A stretch of 64,000 bases of DNA from the NCBI GenBank assembly GCA_017940005.1, contig JAGAZO010000007.1, positions 16,605 through 80,604 of the forward strand. The letters are read 5' to 3'. The notes beneath the pieces were generated by a model, which ran no database searches, was not told where the DNA came from, and saw only the letters and a program-made list of their open reading frames with translations. The translations under genes and the position numbers were made by a program. Within the stretch, counting starts at the first letter, position 1; the number at the start of each line of letters is the position of its first letter. Positions 54,536 through 63,629 of the stretch are shown here, in pieces. The DNA comes from Treponema sp. GTDB taxonomy: Bacteria > Spirochaetota > Spirochaetia > Treponematales > Treponemataceae.

Positions 54536-55153
54536 TTATAACGAAAAGAACTCATCCAAAGTTTTTCTAGCTTCAATACTGTCTTTTGCAACCATCGAAT
54601 TAGTAAGATTATTCATATAGTATAAAGATGTAACATCACACAATTCTGGATTTGAAATGTTTTCACCTGTAAAGTTCACCTTCCCATAAACCACAGACTT
54701 AACATCGCATTTTAAGAATTTTTCTGCGAATGAAAGAACACACATTAAAATCATAGGAAGAGGTTTTGGCCCAAAGGTAATATCTGCAAATAACTCAGAA
54801 CCTTCTTCAATTTTATCTATCATTTGCTTTAGGCGTAGTTCATGATTATCTTTTGTTTCCCTAAATTCTGAATCTAGTATTTCATAAGTGATTTTTGCGC
54901 CTATATCTGAATTAATGGAGTTTAATTCCTGAATAAACGAATCACTGTTTTTCTGATTATTTTCTGTTGGATTTTCAGTTCTTAATAAAATGACTTTTAT
55001 TTCATCATTTTTTTTTATTGTATCTGCAAGAACAGCATTTATTGGATAAATCACAGGTTTATCATAGCAAGAGTTTACGTTGTCTGTTCCTTTGTAAACC
55101 ATTGCCTTGAGATTACTTTTCATGGGAATATCACAGAATATAATTTTCTTCAT
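54536..55153 (-). CDS. CARF-like (TM1812/Csx-type) sensor protein
   Basis: 205 aa, one Rossmann-like domain without an effector part. The pattern matches TM1812-type CARF proteins: opening strand MKKIIFCDIP, a Tyr/Asn-rich turn, the strand KVILLRTEN near residue 50, and the hallmark ADITFGPKPLPMILMCVLSF near 125, corresponding to the D-I-T-x-G-x-x-x-x-P motif. It is followed by VKSVVYGK near 160. CARF domains bind cyclic oligoadenylates or similar nucleotides in type III CRISPR systems; no cas gene is near, so another signal source is expected. First gene of the operon; AGGAG lies 7 nt before the ATG. Confidence 0.65.
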   Translation of the reverse strand: MKKIIFCDIPMKSNLKAMVYKGTDNVNSCYDKPVIYPINAVLADTIKKNDEIKVILLRTENPTENNQKNSDSFIQELNSINSDIGAKITYEILDSEFRETKDNHELRLKQMIDKIEEGSELFADITFGPKPLPMILMCVLSFAEKFLKCDVKSVVYGKVNFTGENISNPELCDVTSLYYMNNLTNSMVAKDSIEARKTLDEFFSL

Positions 55154-55303
55154 AAAAGGCTCCTAATTTAAATATAATAAATTATTTATATTAGTGATAA
55201 GAAAACTATGAAGTTGATATTTTTTGAATTTTTTATTTACAGAAATAGAGAGTGTATAATTAAATTGATATATGATGCAGCAGTTATTGTTTTATTTTGT
55301 AAA

Positions 55304-55480
55304 TTATACTTTTAATCCAAAAGATTCAGCAGTTTCTTTTATCGTTTTCTCCAGTTCACTTGCCGGAAACTCATGCCATTTCATTACCTCAATGAGTCTG
55401 TCGCAGAGAATAAAGTCTTTTTTCTCATAATTATAAATATGAACTTTTCCATTAATTTCCGCCCAGATTGTATCATTTTA
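55304..55480 (-). pseudogene. Orphan 3' gene remnant
   Basis: An open tail of 58 codons without a start, ending at TAA 55304-55306 and joined to the broken McrC frame. It reads TIWAEINGKVHIYNYEKKD, then LIEVMKWHEFPASELEKTI. I do not recognise it. It probably marks a deletion that removed the McrC nuclease part. The AT-rich 55154-55303 next to it must contain the promoter of the CARF operon, but no pair of boxes stands out. Confidence 0.5.
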
Positions 55481-55936
55481 AAGCTGTTCGATTGGTTTCT
55501 TGGTGTTGATAAGTTTTAATTAATCCAGATTTAATTAAATCTCGCACAAGAGAAAGATAGTACCGATAAAAAATTTCCCATAAAAAATGCTCGTATGTGC
55601 TTTGATTGGCATTTTCTGTCTGCCTTATATCAAGAGTTCTTATTACAGAAAGCATATTACAAAGACGATTACGCCATTCATTTTGAACTTCTTTGGAATC
55701 ATTCTGATTTGAAATCTTCGGTAGAACTTCAATATAGGTATTTCCGACCTGAAGAATACCTACCCAAGATTTAAATTTTACGCCATAATCAACCAAAGAG
55801 AAATATTGAGAATTATCTTCTGTTGTTTGATTTTGAAATAACCATTTTGAAAGTGATTCAAAATGTTTTTGTGTAAATCCTTTAGAGTCTACTTTCAAAA
55901 CCTGATGTTCAAAACCGTAATATTATGTGTTTTCAT
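55473..55936 (-). pseudogene. mcrC remnant, N-terminal part only
   Basis: ATG 55936 overlaps the original mcrB stop (TAATG). After MKTHNITV the frame breaks in a T run; one more T restores FEHQVLKVDSKGFTQKHFES. Then 140 codons are open (GILQVGNTYIEVLPKI, ENANQSTYEHFLWEIFYRYY), matching the N-terminal part of McrC. It ends at 55473 with no trace of the C-terminal PD-(D/E)xK nuclease domain. So McrBC cannot cut DNA here. Confidence 0.8.
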
Positions 55937-58180
55937 TATTCAAAATTTACCATTGAATTTAATGAAAAATCCCATTCATCAGCTGGAGTTATTTCATACT
56001 TCTTTTTATCAGTATTAAAATATTCTTCTGCAGAAATATTTCCAAAAATTGCAGTTGGAGTTCGTTCCTTTATGAATGTATTACCAAGAATGAGTTGAAT
56101 CTTTTTCTAATCAGAATAGAAGTATTCCTGTAATTGAGGAATAATCTTATTGGCAAAAATGTTTCTAATATCTTCTACATTCTTTGCATTTATAAAATAT
56201 GCATGTCCAATTGTATGATCGCGGTCTAATAAATATTCAAGACGTGTATTCATAGTATTAAGCATTGCAGCAAGGTCAATTCCATCCACAACATCAAGTT
56301 TATCAGCATCAGGCATTTTTTCTATAAATATAAAACGTCTTCTAAGAGCTGTATCAAGAGCTTCAATAGAACGGTCAGCAGTATTCATTGTTCCCAAAAT
56401 ATACAGGTTTGAAGGTACAGTAAATTGTTCTCCGCTGTATGGTAATGTTACAGAAATTTCATCACTTGCATTCTCGCGTTTAGAATCTTCAATAAGAGTA
56501 ATTAATTCTCCAAAAATCTGAGGAATATTGCCACGGTTAATTTCATCTATAATGAGAAGATATGGAAGTTTAGCTTCTGAATTAATAGGTGCAACATAAT
56601 CTTTCAAACCTATTGTTGCTTCTTTTTTCATAAAATTATCTACAATAGCTTTGCTATAATTATCATGTCCGCCAGCTGGAACTCCACGTTCTCCCTTATA
56701 AATCCTATAAAGCTGTTCTTTGCTAAAATATTTTGGATGTGATTCGTCTGTCATCAAGCCTGTTCCTGTTGTATTTTGGATGACAGTAAAATCTGCTTTT
56801 CCATTGATAGACTTAATAGTTACAAATTCTTTTTCTTCAAGATAATCCATCAATTTGATCCAAGCTTCATCAAAATTATCTACACCATTAAATCTAAGGC
56901 TTCACAGATTTTTACAGCAAGTTTTTTAGTTTCGTATGTTTTTCCAGTTCCTGGAGGTCCATAAAGAATCTGATTTAAGAGGAACTTTTCTTGAGTTTCA
57001 GAAGTTGAAGTTTCAATTTTCTTTCCTTGAATTGCTTCTTCAAACTCCTGCCAGAAACCAGTATACTTAGTAACATCCGTAAGAGTTTTTACGGATGTTG
57101 TTGAATTAAGATTCCATTCTCCTTTATGTGTCCATTTTACTTTTCTACAATGCCGATATTCTTTTCTATTTTCATCATAATAATAATCTGATCCAACAAC
57201 ACCTCTACCAAAGAGTTGCTTTTTCCCATGTTTTACATAAATGATATCTCCAATATGCATTTCATTTGCAAATTGCCAAAGACAAGTTGTATCGTTTTTA
57301 GCACTTGCATTTGGATCATAACGATAAAGTTCAACAACTTTTTTTCTTATGTCTTCCTTATTATCAGATCCATTAAGGTTGCCTGTACCATCCCAACCAA
57401 TGGCCATTATGCCATCTTTATAGAATTCTCTCCAAAGACGAGAGTTTTCTCCTGCAGCATAAGTCCAGCGCTTTACATTAGTTTCTTTTTGTGTTTCTTG
57501 ATTCCAGGAATTATATGATAAATCCATAAAAGTTTTTTCTTCTATACCCCCTGTACTCATTTTTGATTTGATTAAATTAATCAAATCAAGATACTGTTTA
57601 CCATTTGGTACATTATCAACATCTATGCCATTTTTTTTGAGATATTTTCTGCTGTTTGCATCCAAAGGAATAAAGCATTCAGGATTGATACAATACATCA
57701 TAAACGTTAAGCCATAGCTTATTTTTTTAATGATATGATTTCATCAAAATAAACCGAGAAATCTCTAGAGTTTGTTACAACAGATTCAAAGAGATTCCAG
57801 AATGTATCGAATAATTCATGTGAATAATCTGATGAGTTTTTTGATCTAAAAAAAGAATTCATATTATTCATGATAGGAATTCCTTCGAAATCTTCTGGAA
57901 TTGCTGCATTTATTTTTAATTCTTTCTTAAAGTGAGACAGGATTTCTTTTCTATTTACAACAGTTAAACCTCTATTAAAAATAGAAAAGATTGAAAATGG
58001 ATCAATTTCGGGATTGTCTACCCCAGAACCATCTTCAGGTTTCCATTGCAAATATTTTGTATAATTTGATAGAAGCGAATAAACAATGTTCATTAATTCA
58101 CTTCGTTTATCTTTATATTCCAGTATTTTTTGAGCCAACTCTTTATAAAATGGTATCCATGTAAATTTTGTTTCTGACAT
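55936..58180 (-). pseudogene. mcrB remnant (GTPase subunit of a McrBC-type system)
   Basis: Reading order: an N-terminal helical part from ATG 58180 (MSETKFTWIPFYKELAQKIL) stops at 57719, where a seven-A tract has lost register; the next frame continues at once with CINPECFIPLDA. An EVE-like modified-base reader (GIMAIGWDGTG to GDIIYVKHGKKQLFGRGVVG) and Walker A YGPPGTGKTYETKK follow. A second frameshift lies near 56880-56890. Then Walker B LLIIDEINRGNIPQIFGEL and GTMNTADRS are intact. TAG at 56107-56109 replaces the expected Trp codon in YFYSD-x-KKIQLILGN, and the frame stays open to 55936. Three lesions make it a clear pseudogene. Confidence 0.88.
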
Positions 58181-58463
58181 ATTAGTTTTTCTCCTAATAT
58201 TAAAATCCCAAGTTCACTTTTAGTAGCCTAATATTCATCTGTTCCGTATGCACAAAGCATAACATTAACATCATAATCAGGATAATCCTGTACAAACTTC
58301 TTATATTAAACTAAACCCTTTGTCCAGACATTTTGTCTGAAAAATCTTTTCCTTTTCTTCTCATGAACTTGTCCTAACTTGAGGTTAGCATAAATTCGTT
58401 AATATTTCTCCTCCGTGTCTAAATCTGAGGCTCATTATAAGCAGAATTGAAAGCCTTTGAAGT
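58181..58463. other. Gap between mcrB remnant and AlbA_2 gene
   Basis: No complete gene. On the minus strand a short open tail near 58228-58310 reads KKFVQDYPDYDVNVMLCAYG and ends in a stop; it looks like the 3' end of a lost gene. A small stem CAGACATTTTGTCTG is at 58333-58347. Confidence 0.4.
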
Positions 58464-60128
58464 TTAATCTTTTAGTTTGTAATTCGCATACTTTCCTTTT
58501 TGGTTAGAAACAAGTTTGCCTTCTGCAAGTAATTTTTTAATTTGAGAGTAAGCCTTATCACCTGTAATTTTAAGCAAATCCATTACATCTTCTTTTGTAA
58601 TTATTCCATCTTGCTGTTTAGCAAGTTTAAGAATCAGTTCTGGATAGCGTACTGCATCAATGTCTGTCTGTCTAACATATTTTGAACTTTCATTATTCTG
58701 CTTATAAACTTTTGCGCTCAAAATGTAAGAACGATTGTATCCATTTCCTATTGCTTCTACAAGTCCGGCTTCAACAAGACTTTCTATTGTGGTAATAGTA
58801 CGAGTTTTATTAAGATGAACAACTTCGCTTAATCTTTCTATTGTAACTCTTCGCTCATTTCGTATTGTAGAGAGAATCAATAATGCGTTTATTGAAAGCG
58901 GGCGGTTTCTTCTGTTCTGTTCATCAGCAATCATTTTTGTAAACTGCATATCTGGATTTGCTCTTGGTACAAACAGCTTAACAATTGATGATGTGCTTTC
59001 TGAATAATCAGGCCAAGGGCGACCATAAAGAATGGAGCCTTCATAAATTCTATCGATTCCGCGCCCAGTTTTTTCAACCATACCAGTTCGTTTTAATACA
59101 TCTGATAAACAAGGATTTCTACCATGAGGTTCAACTGAAATCAGGTTTTCTGCATTGACACCTTCGATAAATCCGCCCTGACTTGAAATTGTCATTCCTT
59201 CGTCGTCAATTAAAACTCTGACTTGCCCAAGCTGAGTATAGTCTCTATGCCCGAATGCGTTTAATAAACCTTCACGGAAGGCTGCAAGAGTAAACTCTGG
59301 AACTGGAATTCTAAAGAGTCCATATTCCATTTCTTTTTCCGGATTCCAGGCTGTAAAGTAAGTGGAAAACTTTTCAAACACCTTTGCTAATGGTTCGTTT
59401 GATGTTTCGTTTATTTTTACATTTGTCCCCGATAAAACTTGAAACGATGCCCGATATGTTGGCATAAGACGTTTAATACTTTCTGTTTTTCCAAGGAAGA
59501 GCAATCCTGTGACTGTAGGAATTACTTTTCCATTTTCTTCCGTGATGAAGTGAATGGCCTTATAAAAATCCTCTTTATTTAACTCAAGCAGAGATTTATC
59601 GCTTCCAATATTATTTTTAATAATGCTTCTTAAATGTTCAAATTCTAGAATATCTAAATCATCTTCTGTTGCACCTTCTACAGATTGTGCAGAAAAATCA
59701 AGCAGGCTCAATTCTGATAATCGGCTTGGAATTTCATATGGGAACAAAGGAACTGCTTCTGGAGAACCATCAAACTTTAATCTGCGTCGTAAGGTTTTTC
59801 CGCTGGAAGTTGCGGTAACTGTTCTTGTTTTTGGAACTGCAATTTGCAGTACATCTGTTTTTTCTTCAGTTATGACTTCAGCTCTTGTTGAAACTGACGG
59901 AACCGTGCTGTTTGCAATTAAAGCCATTACACCTATTGCATCTTTATGCTGCTTTGTAATTCCGGTTATTACTCCGTCATCTTCAACACCAACATAAATT
60001 ATGCCGCCTTCTGCATTAGCCATTCCTACTACAGCTTCGATTAATTCAGAATCTGGTAATCCATTTTTTTCCTTTGTATCTGATTTAAACTCAGTAAAAA
60101 GGTCTTCTTTTATAGGTATTGTTCTCAT
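58464..60128 (-). CDS. AlbA_2 / Schlafen-like ATP-binding regulator
   Basis: 554 aa. N-terminal AlbA_2 domain with LFTEFKSDTKEKNG and NAEGGIIYVGVEDDGVITGI (residues about 8-60). A HATPase_c_4-type region follows (REGLLNAFGHRDYTQLGQVR near 290, GRGIDRIYEGS near 355). Winged-helix segments lie at about 405-450 (RVTIERLSEVVHLNKTRTIT) and near the C-terminus (GIITKEDVMDLLKITGDKAY). This domain set is common in islands and phages, often labelled RecG-like regulator, and is probably a DNA-binding, nucleotide-controlled protein. It is the only other intact island gene. AAGGAA before ATG; an operator-like palindrome overlaps its promoter. Confidence 0.85.
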   Translation of the reverse strand: MRTIPIKEDLFTEFKSDTKEKNGLPDSELIEAVVGMANAEGGIIYVGVEDDGVITGITKQHKDAIGVMALIANSTVPSVSTRAEVITEEKTDVLQIAVPKTRTVTATSSGKTLRRRLKFDGSPEAVPLFPYEIPSRLSELSLLDFSAQSVEGATEDDLDILEFEHLRSIIKNNIGSDKSLLELNKEDFYKAIHFITEENGKVIPTVTGLLFLGKTESIKRLMPTYRASFQVLSGTNVKINETSNEPLAKVFEKFSTYFTAWNPEKEMEYGLFRIPVPEFTLAAFREGLLNAFGHRDYTQLGQVRVLIDDEGMTISSQGGFIEGVNAENLISVEPHGRNPCLSDVLKRTGMVEKTGRGIDRIYEGSILYGRPWPDYSESTSSIVKLFVPRANPDMQFTKMIADEQNRRNRPLSINALLILSTIRNERRVTIERLSEVVHLNKTRTITTIESLVEAGLVEAIGNGYNRSYILSAKVYKQNNESSKYVRQTDIDAVRYPELILKLAKQQDGIITKEDVMDLLKITGDKAYSQIKKLLAEGKLVSNQKGKYANYKLKD

Positions 60129-60147
60129 AATATTTCCTTTTAATTCG

Positions 60148-60184
60148 ATTATAATACGTTTTAACTCGGTTTGTCGAGTTAAAA
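60148..60184 (-). promoter_or_regulatory. Promoter and operator of the AlbA_2 gene
   Basis: Minus-strand TCGACA, 18 bp spacer, TATAAT (60148-60177). TTTTAACTCG and CGAGTTAAAA (60159-60184) form a perfect 10-6-10 palindrome over the -35 and spacer. More AACTCG half-sites lie at 60191-60234. Autoregulation by the wHTH protein is plausible. Confidence 0.55.
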
Positions 60185-60208
60185 TAATTCCTAACTCAAT
60201 TAACCGAA

Positions 60209-60975
60209 TTAAACCGAGTTAGATCCCGAGTTAGAATTACGCAATTCTAAATATCCGTATATCCAAGCGGCATCTTCTTCAGAAAGACTCAACCCACCAA
60301 GTTCAAGTTTAGCAATTCGCTTATCTTTCAGAATCTGACTTTTCTTCCGGCCTTTTTCCAGCTCTGACAAAACAAACAAAACTCCAAGTTTGAAAGAATC
60401 CTGATTAATCCCTTTACCAGTGTTAGATGAACTTTCTGTTTCAACAACCATCTCACCGGATTTCTTCTTAGCTTCACTTGCTTTAATCATCTCATGAGCT
60501 TTATTTATCGAAACGGTTTCATTTTGCAGCTTCTCCAGAAGTGCAGCATCAGCCTTTTTTTTGCAATCTCACGCATCTTGCAAACCTGACGTGCAGACTT
60601 ATTAAGCTGTCTTCCAATTGCTTCATCAGAAGAGCCTGTGCATTAGGATTAGAACGGCATATTTCATCAAGCTTCAAAAATGCTGCAAAATATTCGCCAT
60701 CTGTAAGACGACGAGAGTTCAACTGCATTTTATATTCGTATTCAATTGTTTCATCACGACTATCAAACTTCTTAATGATAACAGGAACTTTCTCAAGTCC
60801 GCTTTTTTCGCAGCCATACGTCCGGTCAAGGCACGCTTCGCGCAAGGCCTTGACTCGTCCGTTTGCCGGGTATCCATAATTGTACACACGGCATAAACCT
60901 TCCATGTCCATCCACAATGATATAAGTCTCAGTTACAATAATCGGGCGGGATTTATCAAATCCGTTCGCCTTCAT
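60209..60975 (-). pseudogene. ParB/RepB-like partition protein, decayed
   Basis: Fragments of a ParB-like protein in three frames: SRPIIVTETYIIVDGHGR (start ATG 60975), then VPVIIKKFDSRDETIEYEYK and LTDGEYFAAFLKLDE, then SSDEAIGRQLNKSARQVCKM, and finally INKAHEMIKASEAKK to the stop at 60209. One break is at the run of eight A at 60555-60562; another precedes SSDEAIG; a third follows VDGHGR, where a GC-richer piece with an 8-bp inverted repeat (GTCAAGGC/GCCTTGAC) interrupts the frame. The N-terminal part is also missing. It was probably an element maintenance gene. Confidence 0.7.
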
Positions 60976-60992
60976 GTCATTTCTCTCATTTT

Positions 60993-62282
60993 CTAAGCAC
61001 TAGCTTTGTTCAACTCTTCAAGTTTCTGATTCAGCATGTTGATTGTTTCTTCGTCTTCTTTCTGTTCGATAAAGACTTTTTTCATAACGCTGCGAGCCAA
61101 ATCAACAACCTTGTCATCTTCAAGATATGCAGCATAATGATTGAGCATTGCTTCTGTCTTATGACCAGAAAGAGCCATAACATATCGCTTGTCCTGAACA
61201 TAATCCAGCATTCGTGCACAGAAGAAATGTCGCCATGAGTGGAAGCAGGTATCATCGGGATTTTCAAATCCAATATCTTTCAAAGCACGCTTCAAATATC
61301 TATTAAACTGCTTACTGTCCATTGGCTTTTCTGGAACTATGCTATAGAAAATAAATCCATTATCATAAGGATTAAAATCTGCCAGTATCTTGCGTTTCAA
61401 ATAAAGCTGATGAGAAATAGGAATCGGAACAGAACATTCTTCGCCGTTTTTACAGCATTTCAAACCATCATATTTTGACCAGCTGCGACGTACAAAAATC
61501 TCATCATTTCCTAAATCATCAACAGTAAGTGCATGGATCTCTCCAGCTCTCATTCCTGTGTGCATGGCAAGTTTATTTGCAATTTTTGCTTCATCATTAT
61601 CCCAATCCAGTTCCATAAGTTTGTTTGCAGTTTCCATATCAAGTATCTTTCGTTCTTTGCTAATGTTAGAACACTTAATAAAGCACGATAAATGCTAAAA
61701 ATTGCTCCATGCCTTCGCAATTTTCTTAACGCATTTTTCGATTTTAAATATCAAAACAATTGTTCTGGGGAAGTTCATTGTAGTATGCCCATTTAAGTGG
61801 AATTGTGATTGTTTCGATAATTGAGTTTACAGTTTTTGGGCAAGTTTATGAGCTTCGTCACTAGAGAAAAATGCATCAACATCTTTTCGTGTAATTTCTG
61901 CAACACATTTTCCTGCAAGACGTGAAATCCAGTAAAGACGAGTTCTGCTTAAAAGGGTAGCGCAATACTGACGATGAATTGACTGCTTCTTACCAAGCTT
62001 CTCTTTTACATAAGGTGACTTATCATAATCCCAGAAGTTTTCAAGGAAGTCTTCAATCGGGATGCTGCCTTTAGAAGTTTTAGGAACAGCAGAGTAGAGG
62101 TAGTTTCTTTCTGTGAGAATCTTGATGATGGTGTTAATATTATCACTGTCAAAATCAGCAGTGCGCAAATCATTGAAGAGTCTGATTTTGTCGATACTCT
62201 GAACCTTTGTGTCTTTTGAATTAACACGAACAGGAATATTGCCTGTTACAATCCATTGCATAACAGTGCGTTCAGTTACCAA
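60993..62282 (-). pseudogene. Tyrosine recombinase (integrase), broken
   Basis: The catalytic part (60993-61637) is open: HTGMRAGEIHAL with the first Arg, HSWRHFFCARML with His-x-x-Arg, and GHKTEAMLNHYA with His and the nucleophile Tyr. The N-terminal part (61827-62282) is open too: VTERTVMQWIVTGNIPVRV, then YWISRLAGKCVAEITRKDVD. Between them 190 bp contain the expected NSIIETITIPLKWAYYNEL in a shifted frame and further stops. The normal N-terminus is also missing, since an in-frame TGA precedes codon 1 at the att repeat. It mediated integration into the adjacent tRNA gene but is now inactive. Confidence 0.88.
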
Positions 62283-62393
62283 TCAGTTGCAAGTCAGTTT
62301 AAAACTAAAAATGCATTAGCTATGTACTAATGCATTTGACAAAAGCTTTTTTAGCGGGGGCAGGACTTGGACCTGCGACCTCCGGGTTATGAG
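62273..62393 (+). repeat. attR, direct repeat of the island
   Basis: 121 bp partner of 48648-48769. It overlaps the 3' 42 bases of tRNA-fMet (62352-62393) and runs about 80 bp beyond the tRNA 3' end up to the start of the integrase remnant. Confidence 0.93.
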
Positions 62394-62424
62394 CCCGACG
62401 AGCTGCCAACTGCTCTACCCCGCG
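62352..62424 (-). tRNA. Initiator tRNA-fMet (CAT)
   Basis: Folds as a 73-nt cloverleaf. It starts with C1 unpaired against U72, has the three consecutive G-C pairs GGG/CCC closing the anticodon stem, anticodon loop CTCATAA with CAT, and discriminator A. These are initiator features. The CCA end is not encoded. Its 3' half is the integration site of the island; the gene stays intact because the island supplies an identical 3' half. Confidence 0.9.
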
Positions 62425-62436
62425 TTGTACATCACT

Positions 62437-62465
62437 ATACTAATGAATACATAAAAAAATGTCAA
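62437..62465 (-). promoter_or_regulatory. tRNA-fMet promoter
   Basis: Minus-strand TTGACA, 17 bp spacer, TAGTAT, ending 12 nt before the tRNA 5' end. Confidence 0.65.
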
Positions 62466-62798
62466 GAGGGTATATTATCAATGTTGTAGAGGAGTGCAAA
62501 TCTCTTAGTAAGCGAAAATAGTAACAGGCGGCTCTCGACGAAAACCCGTCCAGAAACACACGAGGAATGTAATAGGTATTGGACTGCACTCGCTTCGCTC
62601 GCTTGCCAATATTCCAAATGTGTTTATGGACGGAACTCCGCCTACGCCGCTTGTAAATTTACAATTTGCCTGTTTATTTATACATGCACTTCTCTACAAC
62701 ACGAGCAGCAACTAATGAAAAGTAAGCGTTACTTTTAATCTCTAAAAATTGAATAATTAAAATTACCGCTTACTAATGATAGAGGGTGTATTATCAAT
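62465..62798. repeat. Palindromic MITE-like insertion beside tRNA-fMet
   Basis: Imperfect 18-bp direct repeats AGAGGGTRTATTATCAAT lie at 62465-62482 and 62781-62798. Directly inside the left one, GTTGTAGAGGAGTGCA (62483-62498) is inverted at 62685-62700 with one mismatch. More nested inverted pairs occur (TTAGTAAGCG at 62505-62514 with 62767-62776; GTCCAGAAACACA with its near complement). No coding capacity. Confidence 0.55.
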
Positions 62799-62870
62799 AT
62801 GAGAGCTGTTACTAGACAGATATTTTGCTTATCTAGCTTTTTCTATTTTACTATGATACTATTAATTGGC

Positions 62871-63578
62871 ATGGAAAACGGAATCAACACAATCACTGTA
62901 TGGGGCGACTCAATTTTAAAAGGAGCGGTCACGGGATTCAGTGACCATCGTTTTGAAATTCTCGACGACACAAACAGCCTCACGCTCGCGGCAAAAGCGC
63001 TCGGTTTTGAGCTTATCAACAAAAGCGTGTTCGGCAACATCATCAATAAGTCACAGCGCAAACTGAACCGCGACATGGAGCGCGGGCTTGTTTGTGACTT
63101 GGGCATTATAGAAAGCGGCGGCAACGATTGCGACTACGATTGGACGCCGATAAGTGAAAATCCTGATGCGCCGCACGAACCGCGCAATCCGCTGCCAGCG
63201 TTTTTACGCATGATGGACGAAATGGTGCACACGCTTCGGGCGCACCGCATTACGCCGCTTCTTATGACCATGCCGCCGCTTGTGCTCGACCGCTGGTACA
63301 AAACGATTACGGCAGAGCAAAATGAAGCGAGCATTCGCGCGTTCCTGCACGACGACATATTCCGCTTGTATTCGCGCCACGAACTGTATTCGCTCAACAT
63401 TGTACAGTACGCGCACGAAAACAACGTGCAACTTGTAGACATGCGCATGGCAATGCTTGAGCACAGCGACTTTCGCGAACTCATGTGCGCAGACGGCATT
63501 CATCCGAACGAAAAAGGCTACGCGTACATGGCAGACATATGGATTCGCGAGCTGCCAAAACTGCGCAAAGAATTTTAA
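62871..63578 (+). CDS. SGNH/GDSL-type hydrolase
   Basis: 235 aa esterase or lipase of the SGNH family. Block I VWGDSILKG near residue 9 carries the nucleophile Ser. GGNDCDYDW near 83 gives the oxyanion Gly/Asn, and DGIHPNEKGYAYMADIW near 208 gives the Asp-His pair. The open frame extends upstream to 62799, but those residues are not conserved-looking, so I start at ATG 62871. No signal peptide from that start, so it is probably cytoplasmic; the longer form would add a hydrophobic N-terminus. Substrate unknown. Normal chromosomal base composition, outside the island. Confidence 0.85.
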   Translation: MENGINTITVWGDSILKGAVTGFSDHRFEILDDTNSLTLAAKALGFELINKSVFGNIINKSQRKLNRDMERGLVCDLGIIESGGNDCDYDWTPISENPDAPHEPRNPLPAFLRMMDEMVHTLRAHRITPLLMTMPPLVLDRWYKTITAEQNEASIRAFLHDDIFRLYSRHELYSLNIVQYAHENNVQLVDMRMAMLEHSDFRELMCADGIHPNEKGYAYMADIWIRELPKLRKEF

Positions 63579-63629
63579 ACTGACAGCGCGTGCAGCGTTT
63601 TCATTACATTCGATTTTTTTACTCATAGA

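Larger units (their letters stand above)
48648..62393. mobile_element. Integrative genomic island in the initiator tRNA gene
   Basis: 13.7 kb between two direct repeats (48648-48769 and 62273-62393). The right repeat contains the 3' part of an intact tRNA-fMet, the left one only the 3' part of a tRNA. A tyrosine-recombinase gene, now broken, sits next to the right end. The DNA is clearly AT-richer than the flanks. The cargo is a CARF-sigma-RavA-HEPN-VWA operon, wrecked McrBC, an AlbA_2 protein and a broken ParB-like gene. Because the integrase is a pseudogene, the island is probably no longer able to move by itself. Confidence 0.9.

Noticed and set aside
49104..55153. Type III CRISPR locus suggested by the CARF-like protein
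   Set aside because: No Cas10, Csm/Cmr or Cas6 gene and no repeat-spacer array is visible anywhere in the 64 kb.
60790..60900. GC-rich piece inside the ParB remnant as an insertion sequence
   Set aside because: It has an 8-bp inverted repeat but no coding capacity, no target duplication and no second copy that I can find in the window.
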